Below, piece after piece: positions 1 to 11,015 of a DNA stretch of 64,000 bases. The DNA lies in assembly GCA_020055645.1 (NCBI GenBank), contig CM034546.1, forward strand, positions 19,902,001 to 19,966,000. The letters are read 5' to 3'. The notes under the pieces are model-generated. The model was given only the letters and a program-made list of their open reading frames with translations. It was not told the DNA's origin and made no database searches. The stretch's first letter is position 1; each line of letters starts with the position of its first letter. The DNA comes from Tomocerus qinae. Its lineage: Eukaryota; Arthropoda; Collembola; Entomobryomorpha; Tomoceridae. Position numbers and translations under genes: made by a program.

Positions 1-1050
1 CTTACTAGGTATGTTCGTGTGTTTAAGATTTTTCTTATTAGTATATAAAATAAACTTTCGGATTTAATTACAGACAATTATAGACAATATGGTAGAGATA
101 ACAAAATGCTTCAATAACTTTAACTTTGAGCACGAGTAAACAAAGTTTAACCTAATTTAAATTCAAAACATGAAATTAGGAATATTATATTAGGAATTGA
201 AAACCAACTTTTTAGCTGTATTTGCCCCTATACTTATTTGTAGGTAATAATATAACTGAGCAAGCTTACATCAAGCTTACACCTAAATTATACAGCTTAC
301 CAAATACCTCGTAAGAAAGTGTGGCAATTTTAGTAAATATTGGATAAGATAAAGTGCGATTGATTAGTTTGTTATCAGGCAGGAAAGTATCCAGAGGGAA
401 GGCCGGGGGTTCTGGCCCCCTAAGTTTCCAAAGAAAGACGATTTTTTGCCAAAAAAGGTTAATAAAACAAAAATGGCTGGCCTGGGTCGGTTTCTCACTC
501 AAATTTCTTTCCCGTCATTCCTATTTTAAATCTACAGGATCCTTTTATGGTTAAAACCATTAGTGGGTCGATTTTTATAACTTTGTATAAATCACAAATT
601 ATCTCGGGACATAGTTAAACGCAATTGTTTACCAAACCGTTGTTAAGAACTTGGTTGATGTTAGCACTTGAATCGTTTAATCCTTATGTCTCTGGAACAT
701 TCACTCTAATAATATTTGACAATATTTGAGTGCAACTGCAGAATAATTCAGAGTATCTTTACCCGATAGCCAATTGCTGCCCTTTATTTTCATATGCAAT
801 TAATTAGAAAGATTCGCTTTCGAAAGATGTTATTTATGCAAAATCATCTGTATGTGAATACACCATAAGTATAAATGTTATCATTTCTACTCTACATGCA
901 TCAGTAATTAAAATAACAACGACAAGGACAAACGTCATCAGCAATAAAACTAAATGTATCTCATTCTGGAATATAAAAAAGTCAGCAAAAACAAAAAACA
1001 TGACTGAAATAACTTCCTGAAAGATATTCGTCATCGTCATCAAAGCCTTA
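1..1050. repeat. Duplicated block, copy A, 3' flank of IR pseudogene
   Basis: No gene is supported here. Positions 1-600 match 13660-14300 closely over long stretches (for example the segment around aacaaaatgcttcaataact), and a weaker third copy lies near 26980-27300. The stretch is the downstream flank of the IR-like gene to its right, so whole loci were copied rather than only coding sequence. The short ORFs here have no recognisable domain. Confidence 0.75.
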
Positions 1051-2623
1051 TCAGAATTTTGTTACATTATTTATTCTCATTATTTTAAACCACAATTGGA
1101 GCAGCCTAGCTCTTAAATGTTTGAGATGTTCTATTTTAAAAAATGGTAAAAAGTATTTGCAACAATTTGGTAATGAAAACGAAGTACTGTGGCAAAACAC
1201 TTCCACGTGAAATATGAGAAGAGAAGCAAGGAATAAATAAGAACACAAAATAAAAATCGTGACAATCTTCATACCCAAGTTGATGGCCACGGCCTGATTA
1301 TCTTCTGTCTTCGATTGGAAATACAAACGTTTAGATGTCTCATATTGAATTTGGTCATCTTGTTCCTCCCAAATAGTTAAAAGTCCTTTCTCCTGCATCC
1401 GTTGATAAAACGACTGGAAATTGTAACGGTAGCAATACTGAAATAGATAAGATAGCGGACTTGTCAATGCAGAATTCTTGGTTATTATGCAATGTCCATT
1501 TGTTGCTAATAATTTTGGGATACTTGGGACGTAGTATTGTCCAAATTTTTTTTCGATGAGAGAAAATGCTTTAATTGAATAGTTGGTGAGCAATTTCCTT
1601 TTTATTTCATTAAAGTGTACGTTTAAAGAAGTTTGGTTTTCTAATTGAAAGTCATAAATGTATAAACTCGAGTTCATCTTTCCTAACATATTGTGTTTAA
1701 CAAATATGTCAGTTCTGTTAACAATCATGCTTGTACGACTGTCTTTGAACGAAAGTATTTTATAGTTATTGTTGACGAGTTCTTCGAAGCCCGAAAATTG
1801 TTTCCTTTCTGGAGGGGCAATGATTTCACTTGTTATCCAAGTTCCATAAAGAGAGATTTCTTGACGTCTAGTATAAATGGCAGTAAAATTTAATTTGTCG
1901 GCCATCCCTTCGACCGCTCTGAGTGCAAAGTGACAAGGTTTCTCACCTCCTTTCATCGCAGAATAAACTGAATTTTTACATTTTGGCGCTGAAGAAGGGT
2001 TAGAGGAAGGCCAACGGATATCCAACCCTTTAATTTCGATGCCGTGCAAATGTCCATTTACTGAGTACCAAACTCTTTCCCAATTTTCATCACGGATTTC
2101 TACATCTGCAACAAAATGTATATTTTTGTATAGACTTCCAGTATACACTGAAGTGTGAGTCAAGTTATCGATCACTAATACAAACAATGGAGCAGTTAGC
2201 TCCTTCTTGAAATAAGGTGACAATTTTCGGTAAAATGAAAAAAATATTTCTTGCTAGCACAATTATGAATGTAGACCGGCGACGATTAATTTCTATTCCA
2301 AAAACGTTGGTTAAATACGTATACGTAATCCATCTGGTTGGCTCCATCAAAATGTTGACGCTGCACAAATTATTGGAAATATCCCGTGGGTTGTCCTCAT
2401 GTCGATTAAAGACATTTTTGTTGTAATTGATTGTAGCTACAGTCCAAGGCTGTAGATGCTGATTAATTAACAGGAACGTCGTCGTCCAAACAGAATTTGG
2501 GGATGTGATTAAGTTGAAATCACAATTTTTGTAAAATGTCAAATTTCGTATTTCGCCCACCGTCCCAACATAAATCCAAACTGCCAAAACCGAAAAGAAA
2601 TTGCAAAATATTTGGGAATTCAT
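1051..2623 (-). pseudogene. Divergent ionotropic receptor (IR-like), frameshifted and lacking the channel pore
   Basis: Two overlapping minus-strand frames make one gene. The first (2623-2165) opens with a signal peptide (MNSQIFCNFFSVLAVWIYV) and a ligand-binding-like half. The second (2223-1051) carries the rest, ending with a last membrane segment (MKIVTIFILCSYLFLASLL). The frames join in a seven-T run near 2235, where a one-base change breaks the frame. Compared with the copy at 51 kb, about 90-130 residues holding the first membrane segment, pore loop and start of M3 are missing in frame, from the TRRQE motif straight to LYGTW. A working channel is not expected. The IR assignment rests on topology and the S2-like block with FQSFYQRMQEKGLLTIWEE; database support was not available. 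Confidence 0.75.
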
Positions 2624-2977
2624 TTTTCTTTTGTGTTCAGGTCCGATGTAGTTTTGTAACTAGAAGGTAGGCAGAGTAATCGCCGCTTTTCGTTCCATAC
2701 GTAATATTAACTCGACTTGGGTTGTCCACCGAGACTAATTCCAAACAAATTTCCTTTAGGTACACTACACCACATAGCACAAAAGAGTTTAACCGCAAAG
2801 CTGCTACAGGAAAATGAAAGCAGTTGTAAATTGCCCATTTCCCAGTCAGAAAAGGCTAAATGGTTGGGAAAGGAAAAATCGAGATTATAATCATGAAAAA
2901 ATTTCACATTCGATAAAATGTTAACATCGCCAAAGTTAGCCGTAAAATCAAATTGTATAGCTCTTAAACGCAGTATT
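2624..2977. other. Upstream flank of IR pseudogene, no gene seen
   Basis: The region immediately upstream of the IR start contains no convincing ORF or domain. It probably holds the promoter of the decayed gene. The homologous part of duplicated block B is absent, since that copy jumps from the IR body to sequence matching about position 3660. Confidence 0.4.
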
Positions 2978-3497
2978 TAGCTAGGTATACATACGCGTGA
3001 AAAGGTGGTGAAATGAACATTTTTTCATTTCACAAATTTTTCCCATTTTCAGTACACACAAACACGGCGAAAAGTAAGCGAAATCTGTTCACTCATGAAA
3101 AAAGCCTTATTTCACGAGTGAAAAACAGACCCCTTTTTTCACGGCGAAATCGACTCGCAGTATATAATCTCTCATGTAGGTGTCATTTAGCGGGCCCACT
3201 ATGCTAACGCAAAATTGATGGCAGCATATAGCCATTAGCGACCACACTGTCACTATCTCACAGGCAACCTTGAGACATGAAAATTGTCTCAAATCAGACT
3301 GGTTGGTCTTGTGTAATTCCAAGCACCTAACCAAGGAGAGCCGCATTTTGTCTTCCGTCGTAGTGTATACTGAGTATAATGAACTACCGTGAAAATCTAG
3401 TATTTCACTTCATTTTAGCTTTTCATTTCGCCAACATTTCACATGAAAATATTTCATGTGAAATAAAATTCATGCCACGCTTATGTATACCTAGCTT
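2978..3497. mobile_element. MITE-like element, about 520 bp
   Basis: The ends are inverted copies: TAGCTAGGTATACATACGCGTG at the left and its near-perfect reverse complement (cacgcttatgtatacctagctta) at the right. The interior has GAAAT/ATTTC-rich subterminal repeats and no coding capacity. A TTA-type target duplication is possible. It is best read as a non-autonomous DNA transposon; the superfamily is not assigned. Confidence 0.65.
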
Positions 3498-3659
3498 AAG
3501 TGAAGACTTTTACTTATTTTATAAATAAAAATGTAAGTGTTTTTAGAAATTTTAGAAACATAATATTAGCATAAGAAGATTAATAATCGGATTACATACA
3601 ATGCATGATCACTATGCAAAAAAGCGGCCAATTTCTCAACAGTGGTTTTAACAACATAC

Positions 3660-3900
3660 TGACATATAATATTGTATGGAGCATTAGTGTTTGTCTCTGA
3701 CTTTCACCATTCCCTACCTACACCATACTTCAGCGGACGTACTTAACTGTGTAAATCTGTTGAGGGTTAGTCTTCACTAATGCTTCAAAGCCATACAATA
3801 AATTTTATAGTGTCTATAGTTAAACGATAATATTCGATTGTGTACATAACGTGGACGAACATCAGGTTATCTATAAACTATATTATAATTTCCGGGTGTA
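3660..3900. repeat. Duplicated block, copy A, upstream segment
   Basis: This stretch resembles 24780-24920 plus 25440-25510, sharing the taaatctgttgagg motif and the run containing acgtggacgaacatcaggtta. It is the upstream part of the duplicated IR block. No gene is visible. Confidence 0.65.
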
Positions 3901-3941
3901 TGTATGTATGTGTGTGTGTCCACCCCCCATTTTACCCACGT

Positions 3942-4120
3942 TGACACTTCTAGAAGCAGTAAAACCCTATGTTGACACTTCTAGAAGCAGTAAAACCCGA
4001 TGTTGACACTTCTAGAAGCAGTAAAACCCTATGTTGACACTTCTAGAAGCAGTAAAACCCTATGTTGACACTTCTAGAAGCAGTAAAACCCTATGTTGAC
4101 ACTTCTAGAAGCAGTAAAAC
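3942..4120. repeat. 31-bp tandem repeat, six copies
   Basis: Six head-to-tail copies of a 31-bp unit, each containing the perfect 10-bp palindrome CTTCTAGAAG followed by cagtaaaac. Copies differ by only one base or so, so the array expanded recently. Confidence 0.9.
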
Positions 4121-4127
4121 GATAGAG

Positions 4128-5300
4128 ACTACATGTCGTTGAAGCAATTGTTATTTGGGAAGGGACGGGTGGGAGGAGGCTACATGTCGATGAAAAGGTT
4201 AATGTTTGGGAAGGGGCGGGGAGGTAGAGAATTCATGTCGCTGAAGCAATTGTTATTTGGGAAGGGGTGGGGAGTGGAGTTTACATGTCGGTGAAAAAGT
4301 TGTTATTAGGGAGGAGGCGGAGAGGTTGAGGTGACATGTTGATGAAACAATTGTTATTTTGGAAGGGGCGGGGACTGGAGACTATATATGTTGAAAGAAT
4401 ATATTATTTGGGTAGTGGCAGGGAGGATTCACCCCCTTTTTTTCAACACTAAAATGTCAACAGAGCCAAAAATATGAAAAAACTTTTTGTCAACACCACT
4501 TTCTTTTTTGTCAACAGCCACCGCCGCCGCCAATACGGTAGGAATAAACACGTCATAAACAAAACGTACCCTAACATTGGCTAAATTTAAGGGGGATGGC
4601 GGTCTATTTTGTCAAGTCCCGTATAGATCCATCCAGAGAAAGACATTTTAGATCAGTTTTGAATAATATTGTAGAGTTTCAAGATTATTTTTGTTAAGAA
4701 AAGTGTTTTGCCCATAGATGCGGACTAATGTATTCTCGGTACTGTGCTGCTGTTTTTAAACCAGAAACTTTACTCCATCTTGCAGATGCTAGGCCGAGTG
4801 GCAATGGGAATTGAGTAGCTTAGTTAAAACTATACATCTTGTCTCACAATGTACAACTTAAATTGAAAGTTGTGCTACATTATATATAGACATTATATAT
4901 AGACATTTTGTTGACAAAAAGGGTGTTACGTGTTGACAAAAAGCGAGTTACGTGTTGACAATAAGGGGTCTCAAAAATAATTTGTTGACAAAAAGGTGTT
5001 GACAAATAGGGGCCCTTCCGCGGGGAGGTGGAGACCACATGTCGATGAAACAATTGTTATTTAGGAAGGGGCGGGGGGATAGGAGGCTGCATGTCGATGA
5101 AAAAGTTGTTGTTTTGGAAAGGGCTGGGAGGTAGAAACTTCATTTTGGTGAAACAATTGTTATTTGGGATGGGGCGAGGAGGTGAAGGTTACGTGTCGGT
5201 GAAAAAGTAGTTATTTGGGAGTGGGCGGGGTACTAGAAAATTCAGGTCGATGTAACAATTATGGTTTTTGGGAAGGGGCGGGGAGGTGAGACCACTGAAT
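4128..5300. repeat. Diverged minisatellite of about 60-bp units, split by an insertion
   Basis: Units with the pattern catgtcgatgaaacaattg then ttatttgggaaggggcgggg recur about five times at 4128-4430 and about five times at 5018-5300. The central gap is a separate inverted-repeat element. The G-rich part of each unit (GGGAAGGGGCGGGGA) could form quadruplex structures. Confidence 0.75.
4431..5014. mobile_element. MITE-like element inserted in the minisatellite
   Basis: The left end reads ccccctttttttcaacac and the right end is its approximate inverse, gtgttgacaaatagggg. Subterminal tgttgacaaaaag repeats face inwards at both ends. There is no ORF. The element splits an older minisatellite array, which gives the relative order of events. 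Confidence 0.65.
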
Positions 5301-5399
5301 GGGTACGGATTGGCTGAGGTTGTATAGGAAACTGTGGTATGAAAAATCAGGGCACTTGAGCTTGGGATTATTCATATTATTTGGATTTTTAAATATACT

Positions 5400-6060
5400 T
5401 TATGTGAAACAGAGCCCTGTCGTAGGACGGGCTAACCAGCTAGTAAATATTTAAAAGACAGGTAAATCACCAGTAGACAGAAAGACTGATCTTACATTCT
5501 TACAAATGTGTTAACCGTTACATACATATACATTGTACATAGCAGTTTTTCTTTTTTGGTTTGTTAGTCGTATAGTTTCCTATGGATGTAAATAAAAAAT
5601 TGACTTACTTGTATAACAAAATAGTATAGAGACGTTGGGTAGAGGCAAAAGCAAGAGGGTGCCCCAAGATAAACATAATAGACACGAAAGAGTGTTCCAG
5701 GTAATTTACCACCAATTTAGCAGGTTAGAAGATATTCAAGGTGACATAAAGAAATGTGTGGAGAAGTCTATTGGGTAAGTACTTGTGGTGTATATGAAGA
5801 AATGCTTGCGTGAACAATAAACGGGTTGCATACCACAGCTAAGTATATATTTCAGGACAGGGCAAGGAAATTTCTGTCTGGAATAATATTTTCTAGGGCT
5901 ACAAACAAAAACAGAATTAAATATGAATCTAAATTGTAAAACGCGAACTGAATATAAATTGTAGAAATAAATATAATGAAGTAAAATAATATAAAATAAT
6001 GTAACAATAATAGTAATCATTTTGTGAATTCAAGCATAAAAAGAAAGTAATTTCTGTTCT
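5400..6060. repeat. Duplicated block, copy A, distal segment
   Basis: Positions 5460-5770 match 25540-25830, including the shared run gacacgaaagagtgttccag. No gene is supported; the short ORF at 5736-6020 is AT-rich low-complexity sequence. Confidence 0.65.
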
Positions 6061-7237
6061 TATTTGAACATAAACCTTTGCATACAATAATTAAATATTT
6101 TAATAATAAATTATTTTATCAGTAATTACATAGGCTTGTTTCCTTTTAATAACTGGTTGCACCAGGTTGTCTACATTGTCTCTTTTCCTTGTCATTATTA
6201 TCTGTACCTAAATTAAATTACTTGGTATTTATATTTTGAAATATATTTTCTCTGCATTTCGCATATTAGAACTTAGAAGATGGTGAAACGTGAAAGGAAG
6301 AAAGTGGAGTTGTATTGCTATATAATGTTTATCGCAAGAAAGGCGTTAGAATTTTTTATCAATTTACTCGACTATCTATTCTCACCTGTGATAAAATTTA
6401 ATCCCTACCCTAATAGAGGCTATAGTATAGTATATATTTAAAAAAATGTTTTTGTTCAATACTTATAATTTAAGTCCTTATTTTTTATTACAAACGAACG
6501 ATAAGCCGTAACAGGTACATTAGCATATGAATACAAAGTAAATTGGATTTTTGAGTAGACCTTTTAAATGTATACGGGAGCAGCATGTAAATACTACTTA
6601 AGTAAGAAAAACAAAATATAAGTAACCATTAAGCTAATTAAATGCTTTCTATTGGAATATATATGCATACACATTAAACAAGCTTTTATAGTCTGATATA
6701 CATCTTCGTCTAACTATTTTATTCGCGACTTTCTGTCGCTTATTTGAATGTCCAAATGCCTAAGTAATATTTCAAATGCTGCAAAAAGTCCTTCATTCGC
6801 CACTCGTAATAATTATTTCAATCAATCGAATACTTAAAATAAATTAACCTAATGTCCATTGTATATACACTTCAACATACTGCTGGCACCTGGCTGGAAG
6901 GTTGACATTGGCATTGGAAGGACGGACATTACTTTAAATAAAATCAATATTAACATTCGATCTACACATGGAAAGAAAACACAAACCAAATGAACAATTT
7001 TTATGCCACTAGTTTTTAGAGACAAAAACGTATATGATACTTAAGCTAAAACAAATTTATAGTTTTAATTTAATTCTGCTTTATAAAACAACTTATTGTG
7101 TCAATAAAAATGGATGCTATTTATTTTGCTAAAATAAAATTGGGCGGCGGTTGAACGGCTGTGGTAATAGAAATTTTACAAAGTGATGACCCTGTCCATG
7201 AAGTAGTATGTTGTAAAGTGGGAAGGCGTCTTTAATT
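6061..7237. other. AT-rich intergenic DNA, nothing recognised
   Basis: Both strands were read without finding a credible exon, structured repeat or RNA gene. Its right end is the 3' flank of the receptor pseudogene. Confidence 0.4.
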
Positions 7238-8768
7238 TCAAATGAAGTTAAAAACTTCTCCCTTTGCCCCAGTAGACATAGCCAGCAATTTTCCTACTCC
7301 TCTACTAAGACTCAATATGAAGTTTGGTGCACTTTTAATTGTAATGAACTCATCTACTCCAATTCGGAAGTGCATAGGTTTACTAGCCACTTTAAACTTC
7401 CTGATATATTGGATATGTTTTATATTTTTTGAAGAATATTTCTCTAAGCTTTGGATCAACATGTTGTACTTATCTGTGATTTTGTTCATAACTACCAAAA
7501 CAGTGCACCATATCAAAATGCCATAAAAAGCCCCAACACAAAACAAAATAGTTATAAAAGAGTGAATTATTTGGTGATATTCAATAATAATGACAATAAA
7601 GATTATTAAAAATCTCAAAAATATTGACTGAATAGGTGCCATAACTAATCCGACAGATTTTTGAATAAATTGCAGCGTGTATTTCATAATGTTAGCATAT
7701 GTTGTGATTATTTCGGGACACCTTCGGACGACATTTTTAGAATTGTATAGTTGACTTCCATGCCTGAAAAACATTTTTGTGTTATTGTTTATGACTGTCA
7801 ACTTGAAATGTAAAATTTTATATATATAGAAATGTTGATAAATTGTAATTGCATTTAGGTAAATTTAGAAGGAATGTGACTTACTTTAACTCCTTTCCTA
7901 AAACTTCAAATACTTGATAAATAAGTAATAAGGTTGCCAGGAAAATTGCAGATAGACATGACGTGGTACTCATAACGGAAAAAATGGTAACCGCAGAAAA
8001 CATAACTAAAGAAAAATGCTGATATTCTTTAGGAAGGTTAACGTACACAAATACAGGTTCGTTAAAGAAGGACAAGTAGAAGATTGCCACAAAGAAGCCA
8101 ACGATCCAAGGTATTATGGAAGAGAATGGTAATCTTAGCAGAAATAATGGTTTTCGTATCTTTTTATTGACAAAGTGGTTATCTGTAAAAAACACATTCC
8201 GCCGATATATTATTTACCGCAATAATATAAGAATCCACGACTGTAGAAATAATTTTCCTTTAAAAAGTCAATAAAACCATTCCATGGATAATTTAATATT
8301 TTTTGTTAAAAATGGTTACCTTCAAAGTCTTGCAAAATCTGTAGTAAGTTATTGGTTACCACAACTATATCATTGGAGCATTTTAGCCATATAATGCAAA
8401 GCAATAAAAACATATTTGACCCCATCATAACACACAACGAAATAATGTACGAAAGTGATACGTCGCCTTGTTTCGAAAATTTACGGAATTAGATGGCCAT
8501 GAACAAAGAGAGTAGAAAATAAAATGATGCAATAAAATGAACAAGAATGGTGGGGAGTTTGTTGTCGGCCTTTTTAAGAGCAATCTTTCCTGTCCCAGTA
8601 ATACGGAGACACTCTCAATATGTTCCCCAAATTAATAATTGACTCAACTTGGATGAATATTTCTTCTGGGATTGAACTTATAATTGCCATTTCTCTTCCT
8701 TTTGTATTTGGTATCGAAATTAAATCGGACACCCGTTTTAGTACCCTCATTTTAAAAAACGATGGCAA
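7238..8768 (-). pseudogene. Multipass chemoreceptor-like (gustatory-receptor type) pseudogene, three exons
   Basis: Same three-exon plan as the intact gene at 45.4-47.3 kb: exon 1 about 8768-8320, exon 2 8182-7885, exon 3 7763-7238, with GT-AG borders (the exon 2 donor is gtaagt). The N-terminal motif NLGNILRVSPYYW, several hydrophobic segments and the C-terminal block FILSLSRGVGKLLAMSTG are conserved. Two lesions are visible in exon 1: a frameshift just after RKDC near 8575, and a premature TAA near 8490 where the intact copy has Gln. Exons 2 and 3 remain open. The gustatory-receptor label is by topology; the usual C-terminal TYhhhhhQF motif is absent. Confidence 0.75.
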
Positions 8769-11015
8769 CCACTAATAAATTTGATTTTGTTACAACGGGT
8801 GTTTTTTTAGCAATTGCCAATAGGCTTGTTTTTTCCCTAACTATTGGTTAATTTCCTGATTTTCCTCTAATAGATGAAACTTTAAAATAACAATTTTAGG
8901 TACGGATTTTCATTTATTTTTTATTATCTAGCGCAACTTCATACTGCAAAATGTAAATATCTATAATATAATCCTAGACTTTTTAAATTTATCCACCTAT
9001 GTATGTATGGTAGGGAGAGCCGAATGATTTCATAATATGCAGATATCCAGTCCATGTTGTAATCCCAGACTTGATAAGCACTATGCACAATTTCTATGAA
9101 TAGAATAAACACAGTTGTATTTCCGTGTACAAGATATTGGGCTAAATGGGGAATTTGTACATGTTGGACGAAGCTGGTTGAATTCTACAAATGGGAAAAG
9201 TGGGTATGAAATTAATATAATCTCTTCCAGTTTACATAAGCTAAATAAATAATGTAATTACAGTTGATTAAGAAAAAAGTCTTTACAGTTTTTGAGACTT
9301 TATCAATATTTTCTACACACAATTAATTTGAGATATGTAAGATGAAATCCACAGACAAGTAAAATTAAAGAATAAATTATATTCGTGAACTATTTTGCAT
9401 ATCGGAAAATGTATTTACTTGATAGTTAAAAATAAATGGTTCGAAGAATTTCTACTAAGTATATATCTTCTGCTTTTCCTTCGCAAGATAAAAGAATAAA
9501 TTAACGGTGAATGATATAATTGAATCATAAAATGGAAAGCTAACGCATTATGTTATATAAAGTGTATTTTTGGTGTAAGTAAATGTGTAAATGTAAACAA
9601 CAGTAGTAGCCAAGTTGAAATGCGCCGAACTTAAATTAACACATAATATACAGTAATACTATTATGATTTATATCTTGTACCTCTAAAGCAGATAGATAA
9701 ACAAAACTATTAAATCATTTATCAATGAGACACCTACATTAGACATTAGCATGTTTCGTATCGTATATCTTCATCGTAGTAAAGATTTCCATTATTATTA
9801 TATAAATGTACATAAACACTTGAGTTATACAAAATAAATACTTCACATGGAATTTCAAAACAAGATAAAATTATGAACTAAATTGGGAGATTTATATATT
9901 CCACATTTTTATGATCGGGATTGGAAGTCATCTGCGAGAGAACAAAATAATTTAGACACACGCAAAAGACGCAAATGTCGACGTCATGTCTTTTCCTACA
10001 TAAAATTGGCGACGGATATCAGTCTATGGGAAATATGTTTTCCTTCCTGTGGGTTGAACCAGCTCTTGTATCGTATAATTATATATATAACTGTAATTTT
10101 TGTCACACGCTCTTAATGTTCACCTCTTACTATAATCTATACATTGGCCTAGAGTAAACTAACATTAGAAGTTTTACATTTACGGTTTTACTGAAAATAT
10201 AGTACGTGCAAATGGCAATGGTTTTATCGATAGTTTTATTTCTATACAACTCCACAAAACTCTCCATTTCCATTAGATACTTGTATTTGTAAATTATTCA
10301 TGACTTGGTGAAGCATTGCTTGTCAACAAACTCCTAACACTTTTCTAGTCTTAGACTTATTGACTTTGTTTTTAGCATAACAAACTCTGAGACAGGATTC
10401 TAACAAATTCCAAGTAAGCATTATTTATTTGAGATTCCATTTCCCTAAAGTATTCATTTTATTCTTTTAACTTTGTAGTAAACAACTTTAACAACTTAAA
10501 CCAAGATATTATGCAGGCCTAAGACTCGGAATAACAATAAATTCAAAAGGCATGTGTGTGCTTAATTATATAATGTAATACATTGCATGAGTGGCCTATA
10601 CACAATAGTAATGTAATTAAAATAATGACGTTATGGCTTACTAGATTGAAGTTAATTCCCAGTAATTGAGATTGAAATTCGAAAGTCTTGACACCCAGAG
10701 TTGAATTTCTTAAATATGCATACTGTCTATGTAACTTTCGTATTACAATCAGAGAAATATACAACATTACTTATGAGACAACAATTACAAATCCCGATGA
10801 TAATAAGATTCTTAACTACTAAAAATTATTTCCAATAATGCTAGTCAACTCATTTATACTGCAATTTGCTATATAAGTACTACATCAACATAAAACCAAC
10901 GTACATTTATTTTACAAGCAACACCTCTCACTTGTCCTGGCCGGTCTGACCGGACCTATCGGGCCTGACAGATTTAATAATAAATAATTGTTTGGGAAGA
11001 AGTGATGAATGAAGT
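8769..11015. other. Intergenic, no gene seen
   Basis: AT-rich DNA with scattered short ORFs of under 80 codons, none with a domain, signal peptide or splice-consistent continuation. A small palindromic-looking CCGGTCTGACCGG occurs near 10940. Confidence 0.4.

Noticed and set aside
3942..4120. 31-bp repeat as a CRISPR array
   Set aside because: Units are directly adjacent without variable spacers, and the context is eukaryotic.
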